Notes under the pieces: generated by a model
Told to the model about the DNA's origin: nothing
Seen by the model: the letters and a program-made list of their open reading frames with translations, nothing else
Database searches by the model: none
Assembly: GCF_014192395.1 (NCBI RefSeq)
Contig: NZ_JACHXW010000012.1
Coordinates: forward strand, 124,001 to 188,000
Direction of reading: 5' to 3'
DNA length: 64,000 nt
Source of the DNA: Paenibacillus endophyticus
GTDB taxonomy: Bacteria; Bacillota; Bacilli; Paenibacillales; Paenibacillaceae
Made by a program: the position numbers and the translations under genes
Shown: piece by piece, positions 1 through 8,000 of the stretch
How positions within the stretch are numbered: position 1 is the first letter of the stretch
How the letters are laid out: each line of letters starts with the position of its first letter

Positions 1-2641
1 TATCGACATTAGCATTATTCACGACAGTGTTAGTAATTTCAATGCCTTTACCGCCAATCGCATACTCCGTAAGTGATTCAATGCATCCATGATAAAGAAC
101 ATGAACCTGAATGATGACTGATGCAGGCGCTGCATATACCCGGATACGCTTGATCTCTTTCTGATCGGAGTCCAGCCCGAGGCTTCTCCAATCATCTGCA
201 TAGTTTAGCGTCTCACCAGGCACACCTGCGTCTATCCCCGTTGGCGGCCGATAGAAATTGTTCGCTCCGCCCGTAAAGTAGTCTTGATTATTGTATCTGA
301 CAGAAATGAACTCTGCCGTTTCTTTCGAGAAAACCACGTTCGTATTTTCATTATAAATATGAATTCGATCCGCAGCTTCTTCATATACCAGGCTCCCACT
401 TTGAATATCCCCGGTATGTATTTCATATACGGAATCTTTCAACTCGATCTGGCATGCATAGATACTGGTTCCCTTATTTGCATAATAGGTGTCCTCGTTC
501 AGATAAGCATAAAAATTCAGGAACGCTTCCCCAGAGACCTTGGTTGGATCGTATGGTGCCTGAAGACTTTCGATAGCTCCGGCCGGCGTGTGTAATCGGG
601 GTAATGTACCGTTTTCCACAACCTTCCCGTCGCAAACAAGTTCCCAACCGATGTCCAGGTGGCTTAAGTCCCGATGCGTATAATGATTATAAATTCGATA
701 ACTTTTATTACCGGGAACATTATAAGGCCGTTCAAAATTATCGATCTGGACGGGAGCTTGTATATTTTTAATTTCATAGGCAGCCGGTTTCAGCGTTAAA
801 TCCGGAAATACAATGCCGTTCAGGCACATATCGGGCGCGGAATCTATAATCTCTTCCTGGAAGGCGCCGCCATAAACATATTTTTTGTTCCCAGATTCAT
901 CATGCCGGACAAGCGCTTTATCCTGGAAATCCCAAATGAAGCCGCCCTGAAACCGCGGGAATTTATAAATAAGGTCCCAGAATTCCTTGAAATTCCCGTT
1001 GCTGTTGCTTTTCGCGTACGCATATTCACACATAATAAACGGCCGCAAGTCATCGCTGCTCGTCATGCAATCCACGATCCAATCCTTCTGAGGATACATG
1101 GGCGCCATGATATCGGAAATATTGGCCGGAGGATTCAAGGACTCATACTGAACATATCTTGTTTTATCATATTCCTTCATCCACCCGTACATGGCAGCAT
1201 GGTTCGCTCCGTAACCGGACTCATTTCCCAAGGACCACAGAATGATCGAGGGATGATTCTTATCCCGCAACACCATCCGTGCTGCGCGTTCCATATAAGC
1301 ATGCGTCCATTCGGGAGATGCGCTGAGCTGGCCGCCGATGCCATGGGTCTCAATATTGGCCTCATCCACAACATATATGCCCAGTTCATCACAAAGGTCG
1401 TACCATTCGACGGCATGCGGATAGTGACTCGTTCTTACCGCATTGATATTTAGCGATTTCATGATCTTGATCTGCTCACTCATATACTCCGTCGACACCA
1501 CGCGCCCCGTTTCGGGACAAAATGCATGAAGGTTGGTTCCGCGAATTATGAGACGTTTGCCGTTAATTTTCAATATCCCGGTGTTATCGATGCTGATTTC
1601 TCGGAAGCCGACATTTGCACTCTCGATGTCAACGACATTTCCGTCAGGGTCGATCATTTCCAATACCAATTTATAGAGGTAAGGAATTTCATCGCTCCAC
1701 AATTGGGGACTCTTAATGGTTTGTTTGACTTTCGCCACATAGTTGTCTTGCAGGTAGGATCTGAAATCCGCAAACTTCGGCGTCTCAAATTGCGTAACCA
1801 ATTTTCGATCGTGACCATAAAGAGACAGTCGCACGTGAGCATCCCCATAACAGCTTGCTTGATTATTAGGATAAACCGTCACAGCTAATTCGGCATTGTC
1901 ATAATCACCCGGGAAAAGCGTTTCGATTTTATAATCATGAATTCGCATTCGCGGTTTTGCATAAATCAGAACATCTCTGAAAATACCCGATAGATGCCAG
2001 TAGTCCTGATCCTCCAGATAAGAACCGGCTCCGAATCGCATCACCTGAACGGCCAAATGGTTTTGCCCCGTTTGGATGTAATCGGTAATATCAAAAGAAG
2101 CGTTAAGCTTGCTGTCCTGCGAATAACCGACGAACTTCCCGTTAAACCACAGATAAAAACAGGATTCCACACCGGCAAAATCGATAAACAAATCTCTGCC
2201 GTTAAAATGTTCAGGAATTTCGAACGATAGAACATAACATCCGGTGAGGTTATCCTCCGGCACATAAGGCGGATTCAAAACAAATTCATCTTGCTTCAGT
2301 TGAATTTCGTGATGAGAGTCCGCCCCCTTCCGCGCAAAGGGATACTTAATATTAGTGTAAATGGGTTTCCCGTATCCGAACAACTCCCAGTTGGAAGGAA
2401 CAGGGATATCATCCCATTTGGACACGTCATATGCAGGATGATAAAACTCATCAATTACTACATCCGGAGATGAAAACGTTTTAAATTTCCAAGTGCCGTT
2501 TAAGCATTTTACGTATTTTGACGCTCTCCGGTCGCCGCTTAGCGCCTGTTCCACGGTTTCGTATATTCCATATGGCTCATGCATGGGATGACGGTTCTTG
2601 TGAGCGACATGCGGATTCTCCCAGTCTCTGTTCAGCTTCAT
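1..2641 (-). CDS. lacZ: GH2 beta-galactosidase, 3' end outside window
   Basis: Hydrolyses terminal beta-galactosides, presumably cytoplasmic because the N-terminus (MKLNRDWENP) has no signal peptide. About 880 residues are visible. An N-terminal jelly-roll sugar-binding domain leads into the GH2 immunoglobulin-like and TIM-barrel domains. The acid/base Glu sits in SLGNESGYGANH (residue ~474) and the nucleophile Glu in MCEYAYAKSNSNG (~539), close to the E. coli LacZ positions. The motif GGFIWDFQDKAL follows. The reading frame is open to base 1, so only the last ~150 residues of the C-terminal beta-sandwich (Bgal_small_N) should be missing. It is transcribed divergently from an AraC regulator 141 bp away, the likely controller. 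The start ATG follows a GAGGGGG stretch at slightly long spacing. Family assignment is very sure; the natural substrate could be a plant or bacterial galactoside rather than lactose. Confidence 0.95.
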   Translation of the reverse strand, partial: MKLNRDWENPHVAHKNRHPMHEPYGIYETVEQALSGDRRASKYVKCLNGTWKFKTFSSPDVVIDEFYHPAYDVSKWDDIPVPSNWELFGYGKPIYTNIKYPFARKGADSHHEIQLKQDEFVLNPPYVPEDNLTGCYVLSFEIPEHFNGRDLFIDFAGVESCFYLWFNGKFVGYSQDSKLNASFDITDYIQTGQNHLAVQVMRFGAGSYLEDQDYWHLSGIFRDVLIYAKPRMRIHDYKIETLFPGDYDNAELAVTVYPNNQASCYGDAHVRLSLYGHDRKLVTQFETPKFADFRSYLQDNYVAKVKQTIKSPQLWSDEIPYLYKLVLEMIDPDGNVVDIESANVGFREISIDNTGILKINGKRLIIRGTNLHAFCPETGRVVSTEYMSEQIKIMKSLNINAVRTSHYPHAVEWYDLCDELGIYVVDEANIETHGIGGQLSASPEWTHAYMERAARMVLRDKNHPSIILWSLGNESGYGANHAAMYGWMKEYDKTRYVQYESLNPPANISDIMAPMYPQKDWIVDCMTSSDDLRPFIMCEYAYAKSNSNGNFKEFWDLIYKFPRFQGGFIWDFQDKALVRHDESGNKKYVYGGAFQEEIIDSAPDMCLNGIVFPDLTLKPAAYEIKNIQAPVQIDNFERPYNVPGNKSYRIYNHYTHRDLSHLDIGWELVCDGKVVENGTLPRLHTPAGAIESLQAPYDPTKVSGEAFLNFYAYLNEDTYYANKGTSIYACQIELKDSVYEIHTGDIQSGSLVYEEAADRIHIYNENTNVVFSKETAEFISVRYNNQDYFTGGANNFYRPPTGIDAGVPGETLNYADDWRSLGLDSDQKEIKRIRVYAAPASVIIQVHVLYHGCIESLTEYAIGGKGIEITNTVVNNANVD

Positions 2642-2782
2642 ACGTTTCGAATAACCCCCTCATAAATTGTCTTAATTGGTTGTGCTATGAAAGTCGATAC
2701 CCTTATAATATAAGGACAAGTTTTCATATAAAATGTTAGGTCTGGTAATTCATTTATCCATTTTGGTAGGTGCGGTGACGAT
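2642..2782. promoter_or_regulatory. Divergent lacZ / araC-type control region
   Basis: This 141-bp gap separates two divergent starts. On the + strand TTGTGC (2680-2685) and TATAAT (2704-2709) with an 18-bp spacer form a plausible promoter for the regulator at 2783. GGTGACGAT just before its ATG is the ribosome site. No clear operator repeat was found. Confidence 0.45.
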
Positions 2783-3622
2783 ATGAATTTAGATGTTATA
2801 AAAGAAAACGATGTCGTATACCGGTGTATCGGAGACGATTTCGACCAGGGCATTTTGTCATGCGGCTTTATGAGAAAAAGAACGGCAGAGCGCTCCCAGT
2901 ATGACTTCAGGATCGGATATTACAGCTGTTTGTTTGTCCTGCAAGGCAACGGACGATTTATCTCAAAGGAAGGCACTGTTATTACAATGCAAGCAGGGGA
3001 TCTGGTACAACGTTTGCCCGATCGTATGCACTCCACCGAAATCGAGCCGAATGGGGAATGGATCGAGTTTTATATCAGCATAGGTTATCCTGTCTATCAT
3101 TACCTCAAAACGCTAGGCATCATAAATTCCGACCAAGAGGTGCAGCCGACACGACATACAAGCGATATTTTGAATGAATTTGCCGCCCTGCTGAACTCTC
3201 TTAAAGCCGCTGTAGATGAAAGGCTCCCCTATTTGCTGATGAAAGCTCAAGAACTCATTATCCATTTGCACGGCAGCGTACATCATACTCAGAGAGAGCA
3301 CAATGATCATAAAATCTCAAAAGCTTGCCAACTAATCGGCGGCGCCAATGATATCCATTACGATATTAAGGAAGCCGCAGCAGCCGTAAATATGGGCTAT
3401 GAGAATTTCAGGAAGCTATTTAAAGCCACAACCGGCGTTTCCCCTCAGCGGTACCACATTGAACATTTAATGAAACAGGCCAAAATGATGCTCCTCTCCG
3501 GACTCCCCATTAAACACGTAGCCGTTAGTCTTGGTTATGGGGATATTTATTCCTTTACCAAGCAATTTACGAAATCGGAAGGAATGCCTCCAGGACGTTA
3601 TATCCGTAACCGCCACACATAA
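2783..3622 (+). CDS. AraC-family regulator beside lacZ
   Basis: One-component transcription regulator of 279 residues. Residues ~1-150 are an AraC-type cupin sensor: LFVLQGNGRFISKEG and AGDLVQRLPDRMHSTE are typical sugar-binding-fold segments. Residues ~180-279 form the double helix-turn-helix domain, with IKEAAAAVNMGYENFRKLF as the first HTH and PIKHVAVSLGYGDIYSFTKQF as the second. It faces lacZ across a 141-bp shared control region, so it is inferred to sense a galactoside or its breakdown product and activate lacZ. There is no transmembrane segment. Family is certain, target inferred. Confidence 0.9.
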   Translation: MNLDVIKENDVVYRCIGDDFDQGILSCGFMRKRTAERSQYDFRIGYYSCLFVLQGNGRFISKEGTVITMQAGDLVQRLPDRMHSTEIEPNGEWIEFYISIGYPVYHYLKTLGIINSDQEVQPTRHTSDILNEFAALLNSLKAAVDERLPYLLMKAQELIIHLHGSVHHTQREHNDHKISKACQLIGGANDIHYDIKEAAAAVNMGYENFRKLFKATTGVSPQRYHIEHLMKQAKMMLLSGLPIKHVAVSLGYGDIYSFTKQFTKSEGMPPGRYIRNRHT

Positions 3623-3880
3623 GCAAGAAACAAAGTAATATAATTCGGATGCAGACTCATGCGATCCGCAAGCTGGTCGAGGGACAGATCGTTCATATAG
3701 TTCATTTGCAAATATTCCAATATTCGTTCGGCGTGCCGACTGTAATCCGAATCCGATGCGCCGGGGACTTAATTAATCTTAAGGTCTTGATCAGCCTTAT
3801 CCTTCAGTACCAAGTGCATCTTTCCATATCGGCAATTTTCCTTTAAATATTTACACGTTTCACATTTTATCGCCTATTAG
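3622..3880 (-). pseudogene. Decayed AraC-type DNA-binding fragment
   Basis: Translating the minus strand gives RHAERILEYLQMNYMNDLS followed by LDQLADRMSLHPNYI, the first helix-turn-helix of an AraC or YesN regulator. It breaks off just before the usual 'SRLFKKETG' part. In the same frame upstream, past one in-frame TAA, lies KCETCKYLKENCRYGKMHL, a Cys-rich stretch of unknown origin. No start codon, second HTH or sensor domain remains. This is a relic left by deletion between two intact AraC genes. Confidence 0.7.
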
Positions 3881-3916
3881 ATTTAACTTATCACAAACTC
3901 AAGCCCGTTAGGTTCA

Positions 3917-3986
3917 CTGCAAGTTCTTGTCCTCAACCGGGAATAAATGCAAGTTTTTGTTCTGTGCTTTGGACAAGAACTTGCAA
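3917..3986. repeat. Intergenic hairpin repeat, copy A
   Basis: A perfect 14-bp inverted repeat, GCAAGTTCTTGTCC (3919-3932) and GGACAAGAACTTGC (3971-3984), encloses a third degenerate unit GCAAGTTTTTGTTC (3949-3962). Each unit is itself nearly palindromic (CAAG-TT-CTTG). A diverged copy with the same order and spacing occurs at 32019-32083, so this is a mobile or amplified intergenic element, not a simple terminator. It lies in the gene-less strip 3881-4019. Confidence 0.7.
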
Positions 3987-4019
3987 TGATAAAAAATCCG
4001 CGCTGGGCACGGCTTTTTT

Positions 4020-4823
4020 CTAACTAATAGGAAGTTTTGCATATTCTCTAGGGCTCTTGCCAATCTGCTGGCGGAATAACAAGGCGAAATGGTTATAGTT
4101 GTGAAACCCGACGTCATAGGCGGATTCGGAGGCTGTACGGCCAAAGTTCCGTATGAGCAAGGCAGCCTGCCGAATTCGCATCGCGTTGACCGTCTCCACA
4201 ATCGTCGAACCCGTTTCTTCCTTGAATAAATGCGACAATCTGGAACTCGATAACCCGACGTATTCGGCAATGTCCTCAATTCGAATTGTCTCTCTCATAT
4301 GCTTGGACAAATAATGCAAGGTTTCCTCTACTCGTGGATCGCCATGGCGCCTGCCCCGCTCTGCCATTAGCAATAAGATGCCTCGAATTTCATTCTCACA
4401 TATCGGTAGCCAGAAGGACCGCTGTTCTCGCGAATCTTGGATAATATTTTTAAGCGCCTGATAAACCCGCTTCTGCATTTGCGCTTTACCGACACTCTGA
4501 ATAATAAGCTCTTGTTCAGGCAAATAATTGGTTTCAATCATACCCGGAAAATGTGCCCAGATAAAATTCCACATGCCGCCTGCTACTGTCCCATATTGAT
4601 GAGGCACGCCGCTGCGCAGCAGTACAAGATCACCTGCTGAGCAGCTCTCTTCACCCGCCGGTGTCCGAAAGTATCCTTTGCCCTCTAGTGTATAGGTTAT
4701 GAGCCAATCCGTCATACCTTCAGGACGGGTGGTCATATAACGGTCCGTTTCATTAAAATGTCCGGCAAAGATCGTCCCGTATGCCGGCGAAGTATAATTT
4801 TGATAGCTATCGTAATCAGTCAT
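4020..4823 (-). CDS. AraC-family regulator
   Basis: Regulator of 267 residues. The N-terminal cupin sensor includes GKGYFRTPAGEESCSAGDLVL and a following HQYG metal/sugar-pocket-like motif. The C-terminal double HTH (~residues 170-267) reads IRIEDIAEYVGLSSSRLSHLF and SESAYDVGFHNYNHFALLFRQ, ending with GKSPREYAKL. AAGGAG eight bases before the ATG supports the start. It is divergent from another AraC gene (4958) across 134 bp. No structural gene adjoins it downstream, only the hairpin repeat and a pseudogene, so its target is unknown; a nearby sugar operon is likely. Confidence 0.88.
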   Translation of the reverse strand: MTDYDSYQNYTSPAYGTIFAGHFNETDRYMTTRPEGMTDWLITYTLEGKGYFRTPAGEESCSAGDLVLLRSGVPHQYGTVAGGMWNFIWAHFPGMIETNYLPEQELIIQSVGKAQMQKRVYQALKNIIQDSREQRSFWLPICENEIRGILLLMAERGRRHGDPRVEETLHYLSKHMRETIRIEDIAEYVGLSSSRLSHLFKEETGSTIVETVNAMRIRQAALLIRNFGRTASESAYDVGFHNYNHFALLFRQQIGKSPREYAKLPIS

Positions 4824-4957
4824 AGATGTGGCTCCTTGCCTTTTATACCAGCATACTGCGCGGCTCCTGTGGTGGCAATGGCTTAATGTTGCGATTTTGT
4901 ACCTATCATTGATATAATACGGCTAGTTCCTTACTATGCTTCCTCGAGGTGATTATG
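4824..4957. promoter_or_regulatory. Divergent control region between two araC-type genes
   Basis: On the + strand TTGCGA (4889-4894) and TATAAT (4913-4918) with an 18-bp spacer make a plausible promoter for the gene at 4958. AGGTGA (4947-4952) is its ribosome site and favours the ATG at 4958 over the GTG at 4949 or ATG at 4955. Confidence 0.45.
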
Positions 4958-5773
4958 ATGTCTATCCTACCACTTAACATCTCTATTCAAGATATTGGCA
5001 ATGTTACCGCTGGTTCAATAGTCTATCCACCAGGAGGCCGACTCGGCCCTCGCATTCAGCAGGATGTTCAGCTAGTCATGCTATACACCGGAGAGATGAA
5101 CATTGAAATTAACGGCAGAATGGTCAGGATAGGCCCCGGCCATGTAGTACTGCTCAAACCCGGCTGCGAAGAAAACTTTACCTTCTCCAGAACCGAGGAA
5201 ACTTGGCATCGCTGGATTGCTGTTCATATAAACATACTGTCCGAAGAGACAAGACAACTCCTTGATCAACTTCCAGAATACCTGCCGCTAACTGAAGAAA
5301 TGAACCGGCTGCTTGATCTAATGCTAAATATGCAGCGCTATGCCTCAGCAAAGGATCCTGCCATTATTAGCCTTGGATTAGCCGCACTATTTCTCTATCC
5401 AACTGAATCCAGAAGATCGCTGCTCAAGAAAGAAAAACATCCTGCCATTTATCAGGTATTATCCCAAATCTATGAGCATTACATGGACGAATTGACGCTA
5501 GCCGAGTTAGCGGAGCGTGTCGGCTTATCTCCCGAGCATCTGGTCAGGCTGTTTAAGCAGTATGAGCAAACGACGCCCATAGCTTATTTATGGAGCTACC
5601 GCATTGATCGGGCGGTCGAGCTGTTAACCAGCACAGGCCTAAACGTGACTGAGATCGCACACCGTTGCGGCTTCAAAACCTCGCATCATTTTGCCAGAAT
5701 GATCAAGCAAATAACCGGAAGAACCGCTTCGGAGATTAGACGGTTATCTTGGAGCGGCATGCGAAAATCGTAA
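4958..5773 (+). CDS. AraC-family regulator
   Basis: Regulator of about 271 residues. The cupin sensor domain includes VQLVMLYTGEMNIEINGR and GPGHVVLLKPGCEENF. The C-terminal DNA-binding domain has two HTHs, LTLAELAERVGLSPEHLVRLF and NVTEIAHRCGFKTSHHFARMI. The start is set by AGGTGA five bases upstream. A strong terminator follows at once, so it is a single-gene transcript. It is the last intact gene before the Moc-like oxygenase operon, with only a decayed fragment between, and is therefore a candidate regulator of that operon. That link is inference. Confidence 0.88.
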   Translation: MSILPLNISIQDIGNVTAGSIVYPPGGRLGPRIQQDVQLVMLYTGEMNIEINGRMVRIGPGHVVLLKPGCEENFTFSRTEETWHRWIAVHINILSEETRQLLDQLPEYLPLTEEMNRLLDLMLNMQRYASAKDPAIISLGLAALFLYPTESRRSLLKKEKHPAIYQVLSQIYEHYMDELTLAELAERVGLSPEHLVRLFKQYEQTTPIAYLWSYRIDRAVELLTSTGLNVTEIAHRCGFKTSHHFARMIKQITGRTASEIRRLSWSGMRKS

Positions 5774-5781
5774 AGCAAGCA

Positions 5782-5826
5782 AACAGCAGCCAGCGGGAAT
5801 AAGCCATTCCTGGGCTGCTGTTTTTA
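5782..5826 (+). terminator. Rho-independent terminator
   Basis: AACAGCAGCC (5782-5791) pairs with GGCTGCTGTT (5813-5822) and runs into T residues. It lies 9 bp after the AraC stop codon. Confidence 0.85.
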
Positions 5827-5839
5827 CATGCTGGCAATG

Positions 5840-6174
5840 CTATTCTTTGACGACATCGAGGGTCATCCCTTTCACAGGATATTTTTGTAGGAACGGATTA
5901 ACCATAATGATTGGCAGGCTGGCAATAATCGGCATGGTCGCCCGGATGGAAGTTGGCGTCACCTGATTCACCGCTTGCCCCCGCTGATTGAACGGGCATG
6001 CGCATATCCGTAATGACCAGATCGCGACTGTAGGTAGCGTTCAATCCATTCATGTGCTTCCCTCTCGTTTTCATTTTATCCATAAGTTTCCAAGCGACAC
6101 TCCTCCCTGTTGATTAAACCACTCAGCCCTTTGCGTACAAATACTTCGTTATCCACCAACAGCACTTTATACAT
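5840..6174 (-). pseudogene. Response-regulator head joined to sugar-permease tail (deletion relic)
   Basis: From ATG 6174, after AGGGTGAT, the minus strand reads MYKVLLVDNEVFVRKGLSGL, the start of a YesN-type receiver domain. It then hits a stop and frameshifts; DLVITDMRMP, the phosphorylation-site segment, survives in another frame. After about 70 codons the sequence switches to ATMPIIASLPIIMVNPFLQK followed by a KGMTL-type ending. This is the C-terminus of an LplC-type ABC permease (compare the intact gene at 63398). A deletion has fused two genes of a former sugar-uptake locus. Not functional. Confidence 0.75.
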
Positions 6175-6547
6175 AAGGCAATCACCCTACTCTTTTATGG
6201 CTCTTCTATTCGGCAAGCACCAAAGCATTCGTAAATCACAAGCCACCAATAGACACATTGTTTTGATTTAATTCCATGCTCTTCCCCTCTCTTTTCTCAC
6301 TGATTACTTATGACCATTTCTCCTTTAATAAACGAAACCGTGAGAAAAACGACAAAGTGAACCGCTTAACTAACTCGATTTACAGGAGAGCCTGCTTTCC
6401 CACAGCTTATTTTACCCTGAAATCCATTAAATTTTATATTTCTATTAAATATCAATTACAGACAAAAATAAATCAATTCCACGCATTGTTTAGCGCTTCT
6501 TAATTGTGTACGATCCATATAAACATCTGATGAAGGAGGAAGAGCTC
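6175..6547. other. Gene-less region upstream of the oxygenase operon
   Basis: AT-rich, no convincing reading frame. It must hold the promoter of the operon at 6548, but I see no clear -35/-10 pair. AAGGAGG at 6533-6539 at its end is the ribosome site that selects the TTG start. Confidence 0.5.
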
Positions 6548-7651
6548 TTGCCGACCACAACAATACCTAAACGGGACTATAGCTTGACCGGTCCCGAGAG
6601 CGATTTGGCACAGCAAAAGGGGCTGGTCGCAGCAGAATGGTATCTCACCCCCATACCCCGCTCCAAGCTGAAGGAGCTTATGAAGCGCAAGGATGGCCCT
6701 GCCATCCGGGATACGATTATTTGGTTTGCCGCACTTGCCGCTGCCGGATTTCTTGCTTACTTCTCTTGGGGAACCTGGTGGTCCCTCCCTACATTCGCTC
6801 TTTATGGCGTGCTTTACGCTTCACCCGCCGATTCGCGCTGGCATGAATGCGGTCATGGTACCGCTTTCAAAACATCCTGGATGAATGAAGTCGTCTACCA
6901 AATCGCTTCGTTTATGATTCTAAGGCCGGCTACGCCCTGGAGATGGAGCCATTCCAGGCATCATACCGACACGATTATCGTAGGGAGGGATCCCGAAATC
7001 GTAGCCCCGCGTCCGCCAGTTTGGTATGTCATCGTAATGGAATTTTTTAAGCTGTATGGCGGTCCGAAGGACTTAAAGCGAATGCTCCTGCATTGCTTTA
7101 GCAAGCTCGACGCAGAGGAGAAGGAATATATTCCCGCTTCGGAAATACGCAAAACCTGTATGGAGTCTCGGGTGTACATGCTGATTTTTATCCTTGTCAT
7201 TGCAGCGTGCATCTATAAAGGCAGCATTCTTCCAGCGATGTTTATTGTTCTGCCTTCCTTCTTCGGAAGCTTCCTTGTGCTTATGACCGGCCTGTCCCAG
7301 CATCTCGGGCTCTATGAGGATGTGCTGGACCATCGCCTCAATACTCGCACCACCTATATGAATCCGGTTCTTCGCTTCTTGTATTGGAACATGAATTACC
7401 ATATCGAACACCATATGTTCCCGATGGTGCCCTATCATGCCCTGCCTAAGCTGCATGAGGAAATGAAGCATGATTGTCCCGAGCCATCGCCGAGCCTTGG
7501 AGCGGCGCTTAAAGAGGTATTCTCGGCACTCATTCGGCAGCGTAAAGACCCTTCCTTTACCATTTTAAGAACGCTTCCAGCAACGGCCCATCCTTACGCC
7601 TATGGCCCAAGCATTGAAGACGGCAGCGGTATCGAATACAAACCATCATAA
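6548..7651 (+). CDS. Di-iron fatty-acid-desaturase-family oxygenase, MocD-like
   Basis: Membrane non-haem di-iron oxygenase of about 367 residues. It has the three histidine boxes of the desaturase/alkane-hydroxylase superfamily: HECGH (~99-103), HSRHH (~135-139) and HIEHH (~285-289). Hydrophobic segments lie before the first box and at ~215-250. An upstream GTG (6506) is in frame, but AAGGAGG eight bases before TTG 6548 makes TTG the likely start. It is followed within 16 bp by a Rieske ferredoxin and then a ferredoxin reductase. This is the layout of rhizobial mocDEF, proposed to O-demethylate the rhizopine 3-O-methyl-scyllo-inosamine. A hydroxylase or O-demethylase role on a small methylated substrate is inferred; lipid desaturation or carotenoid hydroxylation are alternatives. 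Confidence 0.82.
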   Translation: MPTTTIPKRDYSLTGPESDLAQQKGLVAAEWYLTPIPRSKLKELMKRKDGPAIRDTIIWFAALAAAGFLAYFSWGTWWSLPTFALYGVLYASPADSRWHECGHGTAFKTSWMNEVVYQIASFMILRPATPWRWSHSRHHTDTIIVGRDPEIVAPRPPVWYVIVMEFFKLYGGPKDLKRMLLHCFSKLDAEEKEYIPASEIRKTCMESRVYMLIFILVIAACIYKGSILPAMFIVLPSFFGSFLVLMTGLSQHLGLYEDVLDHRLNTRTTYMNPVLRFLYWNMNYHIEHHMFPMVPYHALPKLHEEMKHDCPEPSPSLGAALKEVFSALIRQRKDPSFTILRTLPATAHPYAYGPSIEDGSGIEYKPS

Positions 7652-7667
7652 GAAAAGAGGTGCCCGT

Positions 7668-7988
7668 ATGGCATACGAAGGCTGGATTGCCGCCTGTGAA
7701 GAAGAAGATATTGAGGAAGAGGATGTCATCCGATTCGACTATGAAGATCGGACCTTTGCCATTTACCGTTCCGCGAAAAACGAATATTTTGCCACGGACG
7801 GCTACTGCACGCATGAGAAATTCCATTTGGCGGACGGCCTCGTTATGGGCAATTATATTGAATGCCCGAAGCATAACGGTCGCTTCGATTACACGACAGG
7901 TGAAGCCAAGCGAGCCCCCGTCTGCCAAGCGCTCAAAACCTATCCGCTCAAACAGGAATCCGGTCATATCTGGATCCGAATTAATTAA
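7668..7988 (+). CDS. Rieske [2Fe-2S] ferredoxin, MocE-like
   Basis: Small soluble electron carrier of 106 residues. The Rieske ligands are C47-T-H49 and C66-PK-H69, within a compact beta-fold domain that fills the whole protein. AAAGAGGTG just upstream supports the ATG at 7668; reading could begin earlier in frame but would overlap the desaturase gene. It sits between a di-iron oxygenase and an FAD reductase and should pass electrons from the latter to the former. The short length and absence of a catalytic domain show it is a ferredoxin, not a ring-hydroxylating oxygenase. Confidence 0.9.
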   Translation: MAYEGWIAACEEEDIEEEDVIRFDYEDRTFAIYRSAKNEYFATDGYCTHEKFHLADGLVMGNYIECPKHNGRFDYTTGEAKRAPVCQALKTYPLKQESGHIWIRIN

Positions 7989-8000
7989 GGAGGCGTCCAT

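Noticed and set aside
6350..6375. Possible cre site (TGAACCGCTTAACT) before the oxygenase operon
   Set aside because: The CG core is out of register with the CcpA consensus.
6276..6503. 75-codon + strand frame upstream of the oxygenase operon
   Set aside because: Composition is AT-driven, no ribosome site, no recognisable motif, and it overlaps the expected promoter region.
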